Assembly: GCA_039182735.1 (NCBI GenBank)
Contig: JBCDCB010000040.1
Span: 1 to 30,160, forward strand
DNA: 30,160 nt
Direction: 5' to 3'
Source: JBCDCB01 sp039182735
GTDB taxonomy: Bacteria > Planctomycetota > Phycisphaerae > Phycisphaerales > UBA1924
Below, one piece after another: positions 14,712 to 21,463 of the stretch. The position numbers and the translations under genes are program-made. Positions within the stretch are counted from its first letter, which is position 1, and each line of letters starts with the position of its first letter. The notes beneath the pieces were generated by a model that had not been told where the DNA came from, did no database searches, and saw only the letters and a program-made list of their open reading frames with translations.

Positions 14712-15893
14712 GTGATGCAGCGCGCCAGACACGCCGAGGCACCCGCGGGGCAGGAACGCGAGGCGTTGCTGCGCCTCTGGCTCGCGCGCGGGGTCGGCCC
14801 GGTGCTGGTCTCGCGTCTGGTAGAGGCGTTCGGCAGCGCCGCCGACGCGCTGGGCGCATCGCGTGAGCGGCTCGAACGCGTCCCCGGGGTGGGGGTGTCG
14901 CGCGCGGACGCCGTGCTGAGCGCGGGATCGCTCGAACGCGGCGTGCTGGGCGAAGAGCTCGAGCGCGCGCACGAGATCGGCGCGCGCTTCGTGGTGATGG
15001 GCGAAGACGCGTACCCGACGCAGCTCGCGCAGGTACCGTCCGCGCCGATTGTGTTGTGCGTTCGGGGTGAACTGCCGGCGGAGCGCGCCGCGGGCGTCGC
15101 GATCGTTGGGTCGCGCCGGGCGTCGGCGTACGGGATCGAGCAGGCCGAACGCTTCGCGATGGGGCTCGCGGGTTCGGGATTCGTCATCATCTCGGGTGGG
15201 GCGCGGGGGATCGACACGGCGGCGCACCGCGCGACGCTCCGCGTGCAGGGGTTCACAGCCGTGGTCATGGGCTGCGGGCTTGCGCACGCGTATCCACCAG
15301 AAAACAAAGAGCTTTACGACGACGTGGTCAACGCCGGGGGATGCTTGATCAGTGAACTCCCGACGCGCGAGCGCGTCAGCGCCGAGAACTTCCCGCGGCG
15401 CAACCGGATCATCTCGGGCTTGAGTCTCGGTGTGCTCGTCGTCGAAGCGCCCGCGAGCTCCGGCGCGCTCATCACGGCACGCGTGGCGATCGACGATCAG
15501 CGGCGCGAGGTCATGGCGATCCCCGGGCGCGTCGATGCCAAGTCCGCCGAGGGTTCGAACGAGCTGATCCGCAGCGGTTCGGCGGCGATGGTCACGAGCC
15601 CCGTCCATGTTGCCGAACTGCTCGACGCGCCTCGCCGGCACCTCGCCCACGGCACACACGCGGCGCGCTACGCGTCCGCACAACCACCGACTCCTTCGGA
15701 ACCGGAGGCGCCGGCGGCGACGAACCTGTCGGTGAGCCAGCAGCGTCTGCTGCACGCGCTCGACGAGCCGCGCACGCTCGATGCCCTTGTTGAAGACAAG
15801 GGGTTCGAGGTGGGGAGCGTGCTGGCGGACATCACGGTGCTCGAGATCCGGGGGCTGATCGCGCGTCGCGGGTCGCTGCTTGAGCGTCGCTGA
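14712..15893 (+). CDS. dprA: DNA-processing protein DprA
   Basis: Binds incoming single-stranded DNA and loads RecA during natural transformation; also found in species not known to be competent. The 393-residue product has an N-terminal helix-hairpin-helix-like region (R-V-P-G-V-G-V-S-R-A, about 55-65), then the extended Rossmann domain with A-I-V-G-S-R-R-A-S-A-Y-G, F-V-I-I-S-G-G-A-R-G-I-D-T-A-A-H-R, N-F-P-R-R-N-R-I-I-S-G-L and A-S-S-G-A-L-I-T-A-R. A C-terminal winged helix (S-V-S-Q-Q-R-L-L-H-A-L, about 335-390) is of the DprA_WH type. GTG at 14712 fits the leaderless spacing of 6; ATG at 14715 is the alternative and changes one residue. It is divergent from the beta-repeat protein. No com genes are adjacent. 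Confidence 0.94.
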   Translation: MMQRARHAEAPAGQEREALLRLWLARGVGPVLVSRLVEAFGSAADALGASRERLERVPGVGVSRADAVLSAGSLERGVLGEELERAHEIGARFVVMGEDAYPTQLAQVPSAPIVLCVRGELPAERAAGVAIVGSRRASAYGIEQAERFAMGLAGSGFVIISGGARGIDTAAHRATLRVQGFTAVVMGCGLAHAYPPENKELYDDVVNAGGCLISELPTRERVSAENFPRRNRIISGLSLGVLVVEAPASSGALITARVAIDDQRREVMAIPGRVDAKSAEGSNELIRSGSAAMVTSPVHVAELLDAPRRHLAHGTHAARYASAQPPTPSEPEAPAATNLSVSQQRLLHALDEPRTLDALVEDKGFEVGSVLADITVLEIRGLIARRGSLLERR

Positions 15894-15947
15894 GGCGATC
15901 TGGGTGGCGGGTGCGCGGGAATTCCTGACAATATCCGAAAAGAACGG

Positions 15948-15976
15948 TTGCCGTCCGGTGTCTGATCCCCTATTCT
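15948..15976 (+). promoter_or_regulatory. Upstream tandem promoter before lexA (P1)
   Basis: TTGCCG at 15948-15953, 17-base spacer, TATTCT at 15971-15976. Expected start near 15983, inside the palindrome at 15980-15995. Confidence 0.5.
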
Positions 15977-15979
15977 ATA

Positions 15980-15995
15980 CCAAACGTCGATTTGG
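15980..15995. promoter_or_regulatory. Operator-like palindrome before lexA
   Basis: CCAAA, six bases CGTCGA, TTTGG: a perfect 5-bp-arm inverted repeat placed over the P1 start point and ending two bases before the P2 -35 box. Position suits a repressor such as LexA itself, but the sequence is not one of the LexA boxes I know with confidence. Confidence 0.4.
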
Positions 15996-15997
15996 CG

Positions 15998-16025
15998 TTG
16001 GACATTCGGGTCATCGCGGTAGACT
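15998..16025 (+). promoter_or_regulatory. Downstream tandem promoter before lexA (P2)
   Basis: TTGGAC at 15998-16003, 16-base spacer, TAGACT at 16020-16025; one of the best two-box promoters in the window. Start expected near 16032, about 506 bases before the lexA ATG. Confidence 0.55.
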
Positions 16026-16480
16026 ACGCGTTCTAGATCACAACTATAGTTTCTTGAAGGGTTTGTGGTTTCCGTCACGGAGTGGCGGCGAGTTGGAACA
16101 GCGGGCGATCGGCGGGAGCGTTGGTCGTTCGTTCGTACACGGACATGAGAACCACATGACGAAGCAGTCCGCGAATCCGCCGCTGGTGATGCACGGCCCC
16201 GGTGGTGACTTTCTGCAGAGCTACGACGGCGCAGAAGTCACGCCCTGGCAAGAAGTTGGTGCTCACTCGGCGGCTGCAGCCCCTGTTCGGGACGGGTGTG
16301 TACCACGCGTCTCGGCGCTCTGGCTGCTCGAGGACACGATCCGCGCGTGCGCCACGCGACTGTTGGAATCGGCGCACCTCTCGGCGAGGCTTGCGAGCGT
16401 CGCCCCACACGCCTCGGGGATGAGGCGAACGGTGCACACGAGCGGCCTGCGCGTGCGTGTGCGGAACTGCGGGCCAGGAC

Positions 16481-16516
16481 GATCGACGGGGAGCCCACTC
16501 CCGAATCCCGTCGATC
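16481..16516 (+). promoter_or_regulatory. Structured hairpin just before lexA
   Basis: Perfect 10-bp arms GATCGACGGG (16481-16490) and CCCGTCGATC (16507-16516) with a 16-base loop. A competing inner stem GGGAG (16489-16493) with CTCCC (16498-16502) can form inside it. It ends 21 bases before the lexA ATG and next to the ribosome site, so it could act in attenuation or translation control. Confidence 0.55.
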
Positions 16517-16537
16517 CTGAGATGGAGAGCAGGACAC

Positions 16538-17155
16538 ATGAACCTCACGCCCAAGCAGCTGAAGATTCTCAAGCTGATCCGGGACAGCCGGGTCCGCTTT
16601 GGCTATTCCCCGACGATGCAGGAGCTCGCCGACGAGCTCGGCGTCAGCAAGGTGACCGTCTTCGAACACGTCGAAGCCCTCATCAAGAAGGGCGCCCTCG
16701 TGCGCGAGCCCAACAAGGCTCGCTCTTTGTCGATCGCTGACGGCGTCGCGCTCCCAGACGAGGAGCGCCCGCTCAAGTACCCGCTGGTCGGCAAGATCGC
16801 CGCCGGCTACCCGATCGAGAAGTACGAGGACAACGACGAACTCGACGTCGGGGATCTCTTCGGCCCGCGTGTCGGGCAGAAGGGCGCGACGTACGCGCTG
16901 CGGGTTGATGGAGACTCCATGCGCGACGAGGGCATCCTCGATGGCGATTACGTCATCGTCGCGCGGCGAGATTCCGCCGCCAATGGTGAGCGCGTCGTGG
17001 CGCTGCTGCCCAACGGTGAGACCACGCTCAAGACGATCTACCGGGAAGACGGGCATGTGCGTCTGCAGCCGGCGAACCCGGACTTCGAGCCGATCATCGT
17101 GAAGGACTGCCGGGTGCAGGGCGTCGTGGTGGGCGTGATGCGCCGCTACGACTGA
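16538..17155 (+). CDS. lexA: LexA repressor, SOS response
   Basis: Represses DNA-damage genes and cleaves itself when RecA filaments form. The 205-residue product has an N-terminal winged helix (M-N-L-T-P-K-Q-L-K-I-L, then S-P-T-M-Q-E-L-A-D-E-L-G-V-S-K-V-T-V-F-E-H-V, about 24-45), a linker, and an S24-type peptidase domain. The cleavage site is A89-G90 in V-G-K-I-A-A-G-Y-P, the nucleophile Ser127 lies in D-G-D-S-M, and the general base is Lys165 in T-T-L-K-T. All catalytic parts are present. The recognition helix (V-S-K-V-T-V-F-E-H-V) differs from the E. coli one, so its operator probably differs too. The ATG at 16538 has GGAGAGCAGGA just upstream. A much longer open frame in the same phase exists upstream but is not protein-like. 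Transcription may start far upstream at the tandem promoters. Confidence 0.95.
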   Translation: MNLTPKQLKILKLIRDSRVRFGYSPTMQELADELGVSKVTVFEHVEALIKKGALVREPNKARSLSIADGVALPDEERPLKYPLVGKIAAGYPIEKYEDNDELDVGDLFGPRVGQKGATYALRVDGDSMRDEGILDGDYVIVARRDSAANGERVVALLPNGETTLKTIYREDGHVRLQPANPDFEPIIVKDCRVQGVVVGVMRRYD

Positions 17156-17164
17156 CGGCAGTCG
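17149..17164 (+). terminator. Hairpin at the lexA stop codon
   Basis: CGACTG (17149-17154), ACGG loop, CAGTCG (17159-17164): perfect 6-bp arms that span the TGA stop. No T-run follows, so it is terminator-like only. Confidence 0.35.
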
Positions 17165-17206
17165 GGCGAGTCCGTGTTAGCGCGGGCTTGGTCTGGCGGG
17201 GATGTG

Positions 17207-17235
17207 TTGTGCCGCGGACGCCGCATCGGTAGCGT
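17207..17235 (+). promoter_or_regulatory. Leaderless-type promoter of the SDR gene
   Basis: TTGTGC at 17207-17212, 17-base spacer, TAGCGT at 17230-17235, ending 6 bases before the ATG at 17242. The best complete two-box example among the leaderless set. Confidence 0.65.
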
Positions 17236-17241
17236 CTGGGC

Positions 17242-18039
17242 ATGGGTGGAACGGACGGCAACGGGCCCCTGGCGGGGCGGGTCGCGGCGGTCACTGGTGC
17301 CAGCGCGGGCATCGGTCGCGCGATCGCGTTGGACCTCGCGCGGGGCAGGGCGGCGGTAGCGGTCAATGCGCGTCGGGCGGAGCGGCTTGAAGCGCTGGTG
17401 CAAGAGATCGAGGGCGCCGGCGGGCGGGCGGTCGCGGTTGCCGGCGATGCGGGCGAAGCATCCACGGCCGTTCGCGTGCTGGACGGTGCGCGCGAAGCGT
17501 TCGGAGCCGACCCGGATCTGGTCGTGGTGAACGCGGGGCGCGGGCTCAGCGGCTCGCCGATCACGTCGGACCGCGAGATCTGGGAGTCGATGTTCCGCAC
17601 CAACGTGATCGGGGCGGCTCATCTGATTCGCGAAGCCGCGACGCGCATGAAGGAGATGACGAGTGTCGAAGGCGGGGCGTGGCTGCAGAAGCCGAGGGAC
17701 ATCGTGATTCTGGCGTCCACGGTCGGGAAGCACATCTCGCCCTTCTCCTCGATGTACGGCTCGACGAAGTTCGCGATCGGTTCGATCGCGGAAGCCGTGC
17801 GCCGCGAGCTCGCGCCGGAGGGCATCCGCGTGAGCCAGATCAGCCCGGCGATCGTGCGGAGCGAGTTCCAGGATGTCGCGGGCTACGACCCGGAGCAGTT
17901 CGGCGCGTTCATGGAGTCGATCGGCCCGGTGCTCGAACCCGAGGATATCTCGCGCCTCGTGTCGTTCATGGTCAGCCAGCCGGCGAACGTCAGCCTGAAC
18001 GATGTGGTGATTCGCGGCACGCGACAGGAGTATCCCTGA
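17242..18039 (+). CDS. Short-chain dehydrogenase/reductase
   Basis: Classical SDR of 265 residues; NAD(P)-dependent oxidoreductase of unknown substrate. Seen: cofactor motif T-G-A-S-A-G-I-G (18-25), N-A-G (97-99), and the catalytic Ser159, Tyr172 and Lys176 in the Y-G-S-T-K arrangement. N-A-R-R following the second strand suggests NADP preference, since the arginines could contact the 2'-phosphate. An insertion of about eight residues near 138-150 (T-S-V-E-G-G-A-W-L-Q-K) precedes the catalytic strand. The ATG is 6 bases after TAGCGT. Its stop overlaps the start of the threonine dehydrogenase gene by one base (TGATG), so both are made from one message, and a role near threonine or amino-ketone metabolism is possible but only inferred. 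Confidence 0.9.
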   Translation: MGGTDGNGPLAGRVAAVTGASAGIGRAIALDLARGRAAVAVNARRAERLEALVQEIEGAGGRAVAVAGDAGEASTAVRVLDGAREAFGADPDLVVVNAGRGLSGSPITSDREIWESMFRTNVIGAAHLIREAATRMKEMTSVEGGAWLQKPRDIVILASTVGKHISPFSSMYGSTKFAIGSIAEAVRRELAPEGIRVSQISPAIVRSEFQDVAGYDPEQFGAFMESIGPVLEPEDISRLVSFMVSQPANVSLNDVVIRGTRQEYP

Positions 18040-19079
18040 TGCCGGGCGCGACGGGACAGCGGCGTGCGTCGGCGGTGCTCATCACCGGCGCGGTGGGCGA
18101 AGTCGGTCACGGCTTGATCCGTGCGCTGCACGCGCGCGGGCAGCGCGACATTGTCGCGATCGACCTGCGCGAGCTGGACCCGGAGCTGCGCGCGTTGTGC
18201 CGGGACTCCACCGTCGGGGATATCTGCGACACCAACCTGCTCTCGCGTCTGCTCGGGGCGTTCGAGATCGGCGAGATCTACCACCTCGCGGCGCTGCTCT
18301 CGACGCGCTCGGAGTACACGCCCGAGCGCGCGCACGAGGTCAACGTCGTCGGCACGCTGAACCTGCTGCAACTCGCGGCGGAAGAAGCACGCTCGCACGG
18401 CGAGACTGTCACGTTCGTGTACCCGTCGTCGATCGCGGCATTCGGGCTGCCCGACATCCCGACCAAGAACGACGCCGGCGCGGTGGGGGAGGATGACTTC
18501 CTGCGACCGGCGACGATGTACGGCTGCAACAAGCTCGCGTGCGAGCATCTCGGCCGGTACTACGCGCGGCACTACCGCCAGCTCGCGCAGGACCGCGTGC
18601 CCGATCTCATCGACTTCCGCTGCTTGCGTTATCCCGGGTTGATCAGCGCCGAGACGGTGCCGAGCGGCGGCACGAGCGACTTCGGCCCGGAGATGATCCA
18701 CGCTGGGGCGGCGGGCAAGCCCTACGCGTGCTTCGTGCGCGAGGATGCGCGCCTGCCCTTCATGACGATGGACGAGGCGGTCGAGGCGACCTTGCAGCTC
18801 GCGAGCGCGCCGCGCGATGGGCTCACGCGCTGCGTCTACAACGTCGCGTCGTTCAGCGCTTCGGCTTCCGAGATCCATGCTGAGACCCTCAAGCACTTCC
18901 CGGGTGCGGAGGTCACGTTCGCGCCCGACGAGCAGCGTCAGGCGATCGTCGATTCGTGGCCGGCGGACGTCGATTGCTCGGCGGCGAAACGCGACTGGGG
19001 CTTTACGCCGAAGCACGATCTGGCGAGCGCGCTGGGCGGCGTGCTCGTGCCGCGGATCCGCGAGCGGTACGCGTCCTGA
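18039..19079 (+). CDS. L-threonine 3-dehydrogenase, SDR type
   Basis: Predicted to oxidise L-threonine to 2-amino-3-ketobutyrate with NAD+ (EC 1.1.1.103). The 346-residue protein is an extended SDR resembling GalE: nucleotide motif T-G-A-V-G-E-V-G (16-23), D41 after the second strand, catalytic Ser near 130-131 and Tyr161/Lys165 in Y-G-C-N-K. Phrases typical of the SDR-type threonine dehydrogenase subfamily are present: H-L-A-A-L-L-S (92-98), L-R-Y-P-G-L-I-S, G-G-T-S-D-F, D-A-R-L-P-F-M and R-Q-A-I-V-D-S-W-P. The last of these is the strongest clue. AGGAG at 18026-18030 lies 8 bases before the ATG. No 2-amino-3-ketobutyrate ligase (kbl) gene follows, so the product could instead go to aminoacetone, or kbl lies elsewhere. 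Confidence 0.82.
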   Translation: MPGATGQRRASAVLITGAVGEVGHGLIRALHARGQRDIVAIDLRELDPELRALCRDSTVGDICDTNLLSRLLGAFEIGEIYHLAALLSTRSEYTPERAHEVNVVGTLNLLQLAAEEARSHGETVTFVYPSSIAAFGLPDIPTKNDAGAVGEDDFLRPATMYGCNKLACEHLGRYYARHYRQLAQDRVPDLIDFRCLRYPGLISAETVPSGGTSDFGPEMIHAGAAGKPYACFVREDARLPFMTMDEAVEATLQLASAPRDGLTRCVYNVASFSASASEIHAETLKHFPGAEVTFAPDEQRQAIVDSWPADVDCSAAKRDWGFTPKHDLASALGGVLVPRIRERYAS

Positions 19080-19118
19080 GAACTCGAACGCGGCGCTTTG
19101 TTCCCTACGTTCGTGTGG

Positions 19119-19124
19119 TACATT
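19119..19124 (+). promoter_or_regulatory. -10 box of the DUF1579 gene
   Basis: TACATT about 32 bases before the ATG; a start near 19131 gives a leader of about 26 bases that includes the AAAGGAG site. A TTGTTC-like element lies 15 bases upstream of it. Confidence 0.45.
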
Positions 19125-19156
19125 TGCGAAAGATAGGTGCAGCAAAGGAGCGCATG

Positions 19157-19678
19157 ATGAGCGATCAGAACACGCAGGAGATGGACTTCGCGGCGATGGC
19201 GGCCCCGGCCGAGCAGCACGAGCTGCTCAAGAAGTTCGAGGGCACGTTCAAGAGCGAGGTGCGGATGTGGTTCGAGCCCGGTGGCGAGCCGCACGTCTCC
19301 ACCGGCACCATGGTCAACGAGCTCGACCTCGGCGGGCGCTTCCTCAAGCAGACGTACACCGGCGATCCGAACGAGGGTCCCTTCCCGGCGTTCGAGGGGC
19401 GCGGCTACTTCGGGTTCAACAAGACCACCAATGAGTTCGAGGGGTTCTGGATCGACAACGCGGTCACGTCCATGTCCACGGAGCAGGGGCGCGTGAACGC
19501 CGACTGCACGCGATGGGAGATGCACACCGACATGCAATGCCCGATGTCGGGCGAGCCCATGAAGCGCCGGAGCGTCTGCATCTGGAAAGACGCCGACCAT
19601 CATGTGATGGAGATGTACCACACGGCCGAAGGGCACCCCGAGACGAAGTCGATGGAGATCCGGTACGAGCGGGCGTAG
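19157..19678 (+). CDS. DUF1579-family protein
   Basis: A 173-residue soluble protein of unknown function. The family appearance is clear: P-A-E-Q-H-E-L-L-K-K-F-E-G-T-F-K-S-E-V at about 17-36, W-F-E-P-G-G-E-P, S-T-G-T-M-V-N-E-L-D-L-G-G-R-F-L-K-Q-T-Y, F-E-G-R-G-Y-F-G-F-N-K-T-T-N-E-F-E-G-F-W-I-D (split over one strand pair), and a late M-E-M-Y strand. This suggests a lipocalin-like or beta-barrel fold that may bind a small ligand. No signal peptide. Two ATG codons are adjacent (19154 and 19157); AAGGAG at 19145-19150 is 6 bases from the second, which is preferred. It stands alone between the threonine dehydrogenase and glycyl-tRNA synthetase genes. Confidence 0.82.
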   Translation: MSDQNTQEMDFAAMAAPAEQHELLKKFEGTFKSEVRMWFEPGGEPHVSTGTMVNELDLGGRFLKQTYTGDPNEGPFPAFEGRGYFGFNKTTNEFEGFWIDNAVTSMSTEQGRVNADCTRWEMHTDMQCPMSGEPMKRRSVCIWKDADHHVMEMYHTAEGHPETKSMEIRYERA

Positions 19679-19750
19679 GCGGAGTCCGGGAAGAGACAGC
19701 GAGAGCGCGAGACGGAGAGAGGGCGTTGCGGGGTGGTGGCGCGCGGTCGC

Positions 19751-19756
19751 TATTGT
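19751..19756 (+). promoter_or_regulatory. -10 box of glycyl-tRNA synthetase gene
   Basis: TATTGT about 30 bases before the ATG, giving a short leader with GAGGAG at 19772-19777. The -35 is not clear. Confidence 0.4.
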
Positions 19757-19786
19757 TCGTGCGTCCGCATTGAGGAGACGCCCGCG

Positions 19787-21358
19787 ATGACCGATGCCGC
19801 CGCCGCCGAAGGCCCGATCACCGACCCCGCGCTGAAGTCGATGGAAGACCTCGTGTCGCTGTGCAAGCGGCGCGGGTTCGTCTTTCCCGCCTCCGAGATC
19901 TACGGCGGTCTGAACGGTTTCTGGGATTACGGCCCGCTCGGCGCGCAGCTCAAGAACAACCTGCGCGACGCGTGGTGGCGCTCGATGGTGCTCGCGCCGC
20001 CGCTGGGCCCAGACGGCGAGCCGGTGCGCGTGGTGGGGCTGGATTCGTCGATCATCCAGAACCCGCGTGTGTGGGAGGCGAGCGGGCACGTCGCGGGGTT
20101 CAACGACCCGATGGTGGATTGCCGGGAGAGCAAGTCGCGCTACCGCGCGGACCACCTCATCGTGTTGCGTGAGAACGCGGAGAGCCAGGGCTTCGCGTAC
20201 ATCGAGAACAACGACGAGTCGCGCGAACGTGCGCTCAAACTACTTAGTAAGTACCTCAAGCGAACGATTGAAGAGGACGAACTGCAGCGCGTGGCGCTGA
20301 CTGACATCGCGGTGGAGAACCTCACGCGCGTCGTCGGTCCGGACGTCAAAGAACCCGGCACGCTCACCGAGCCCCGTCAGTTCAACTTGATGTTCCAGAC
20401 GTACGTCGGCGCGTTGCAGAGCGAGGACGCCAAGGCGTATCTGCGTCCGGAGACGGCGCAAGGCATCTTCCTCAACTACAAGAACGTGCTCGACACGACG
20501 CGCGTGCGCGTGCCCTTCGGCATCGCGCAGGTGGGCAAGGCGTTTCGGAATGAGGTCACGCCGCGCAACTTCATCTTCCGCTCGCGCGAGTTCGAGCAGA
20601 TGGAGATGGAGTGGTTCTGCCCGCCGAACGAAGCGGCGACGTGGTTCGAGTTCTGGAAGCAGGCGCGCATGGACTTCTGGAAGCGCGTCGGGCTGAGCGA
20701 CGAAAACCTGCTCTTCCGCCAGCACGACAGCGACGAACTCAGCCACTACGCGAAGGAGGGCGTCGGCACGGCGGACATCGAGTATCGCTATCCCTTCACG
20801 GCGCCGGGCACGGGCGAGCTCGAGGGCATCGCGCACCGGACCGACTTCGACCTGCAGGCGCACGCGCAGCACAGCAAGGCGAAGCTGGAGTACTTCGATC
20901 AGGAGCGGAACGAGCGGTACATGCCGCACGTGATCGAGCCGGCGTCGGGTCTGACGCGCGGCGTGCTGGCGATCCTGTGCGACGCGTACACGCCCGACCC
21001 GGGGCGTCCGAGCAAGGTGTACCTGCGGTTCACGCCCGAGATGGCGCCGGTGAAGGCGGCGATCTTCCCGCTCGTCAACAAGGACGGCATGCCCGAGAAG
21101 GCGGCGCAGCTGTACGAAGGCATCCGCGAGAAGGTGCTGGCGATGCCCATCGGCGGGACGGTCGAGTTCGACGCGAAGCAGAACATCGGCAAGCGGTACG
21201 CGCGCATGGACGAAGCCGGTTGCCCGTGCTGCTTCACGGTCGATGGGCAGACGCTCGAGGACCAGACGGTGACGGTGCGCGACCGCGATACGCTGAGCCA
21301 GGAGCGCATCTCGATCGAGCAAGCGCCCCGCTGGTTCGAGGACAAGGTGAAGAACTGA
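19787..21358 (+). CDS. glyS: Glycyl-tRNA synthetase, single-chain class II type
   Basis: Charges tRNA-Gly (EC 6.1.1.14). This is the alpha2 homodimer type shared with eukaryotes and many bacteria, not the E. coli alpha2beta2 type. The 523-residue product shows Y-G-G-L-N-G-F-W-D-Y-G-P-L-G at about 39-52 (motif 1 region), R-P-E-T-A-Q-G-I-F-L-N-Y, motif 2 V-G-K-A-F-R-N-E-V-T-P-R-N-F-I-F-R-S-R-E-F-E-Q-M-E split around the arginine, G-I-A-H-R-T-D-F-D-L, motif 3 E-P-A-S-G-L-T-R-G, and a C-terminal anticodon-binding domain from about 415. The ATG at 19787 follows GAGGAG by 9 bases. Around 20236-20255 the codons become unusual (CTA, CTT, AGT) and contain a 13-base palindrome. A strong hairpin follows the stop. 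Confidence 0.95.
   Translation: MTDAAAAEGPITDPALKSMEDLVSLCKRRGFVFPASEIYGGLNGFWDYGPLGAQLKNNLRDAWWRSMVLAPPLGPDGEPVRVVGLDSSIIQNPRVWEASGHVAGFNDPMVDCRESKSRYRADHLIVLRENAESQGFAYIENNDESRERALKLLSKYLKRTIEEDELQRVALTDIAVENLTRVVGPDVKEPGTLTEPRQFNLMFQTYVGALQSEDAKAYLRPETAQGIFLNYKNVLDTTRVRVPFGIAQVGKAFRNEVTPRNFIFRSREFEQMEMEWFCPPNEAATWFEFWKQARMDFWKRVGLSDENLLFRQHDSDELSHYAKEGVGTADIEYRYPFTAPGTGELEGIAHRTDFDLQAHAQHSKAKLEYFDQERNERYMPHVIEPASGLTRGVLAILCDAYTPDPGRPSKVYLRFTPEMAPVKAAIFPLVNKDGMPEKAAQLYEGIREKVLAMPIGGTVEFDAKQNIGKRYARMDEAGCPCCFTVDGQTLEDQTVTVRDRDTLSQERISIEQAPRWFEDKVKN
20241..20253. other. AT-rich palindrome inside glyS
   Basis: TACTTA, G, TAAGTA: a perfect palindrome in a GC-rich gene. It uses codons that are otherwise rare here (CTA, CTT, AGT). 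May be chance, or a protein-binding site. Confidence 0.4.
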
Positions 21359-21377
21359 CCGGCCCGCGGGGGCCGGT
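21358..21377 (+). terminator. Terminator-like hairpin after glyS
   Basis: ACCGGCCC (21358-21365), GCGG loop, GGGCCGGT (21370-21377): perfect 8-bp arms beginning on the last base of the stop codon. No T-run follows. Confidence 0.55.
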
Positions 21378-21437
21378 TGGAGACCAGTGGGTTCAGGGCC
21401 CGGTGCAACGGGTTGAGCCGTGGCGCCCAACGCCGCG

Positions 21438-21457
21438 TCCGCGAGCGCGGATACCGT
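21438..21457 (+). promoter_or_regulatory. Leaderless-type -10 box of the hydrolase gene with adjoining palindrome
   Basis: TACCGT at 21452-21457 ends 6 bases before the GTG at 21464. Directly next to it lies the perfect palindrome TCCGCG, AG, CGCGGA at 21438-21451, in the spacer where a repressor would block polymerase. Confidence 0.5.
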
Positions 21458-21463
21458 GATGGC

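Larger units (their letters stand above)
15894..16537 (+). promoter_or_regulatory. 644-bp control region upstream of lexA
   Basis: No convincing gene. The first 170 bases are AT-richer than their surroundings and hold two tandem promoters and a palindrome (listed separately). From about 16030 to 16480 the GC content returns to normal. A frame opening at ATG 16156 (M-T-K-Q-S-A-N-P-P-L) has GC-rich third positions for its first 30 codons but lacks a ribosome site, loses its codon bias and runs into lexA out of frame, so I do not call it a gene. Possible roles are a long lexA leader or a small RNA. No match to tmRNA, 6S, SRP RNA or RNase P RNA was recognised by eye. Confidence 0.5.

Noticed and set aside
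16075..16572. Minus-strand open frame in the lexA upstream region
   Set aside because: No start signal and no protein-like pattern; it would cover the lexA ribosome site and start.
16156..16740. Possible small gene upstream of and overlapping lexA
   Set aside because: No ribosome site or -10 box near the ATG, coding bias fades after about 30 codons and it overlaps lexA by 200 bases out of frame.
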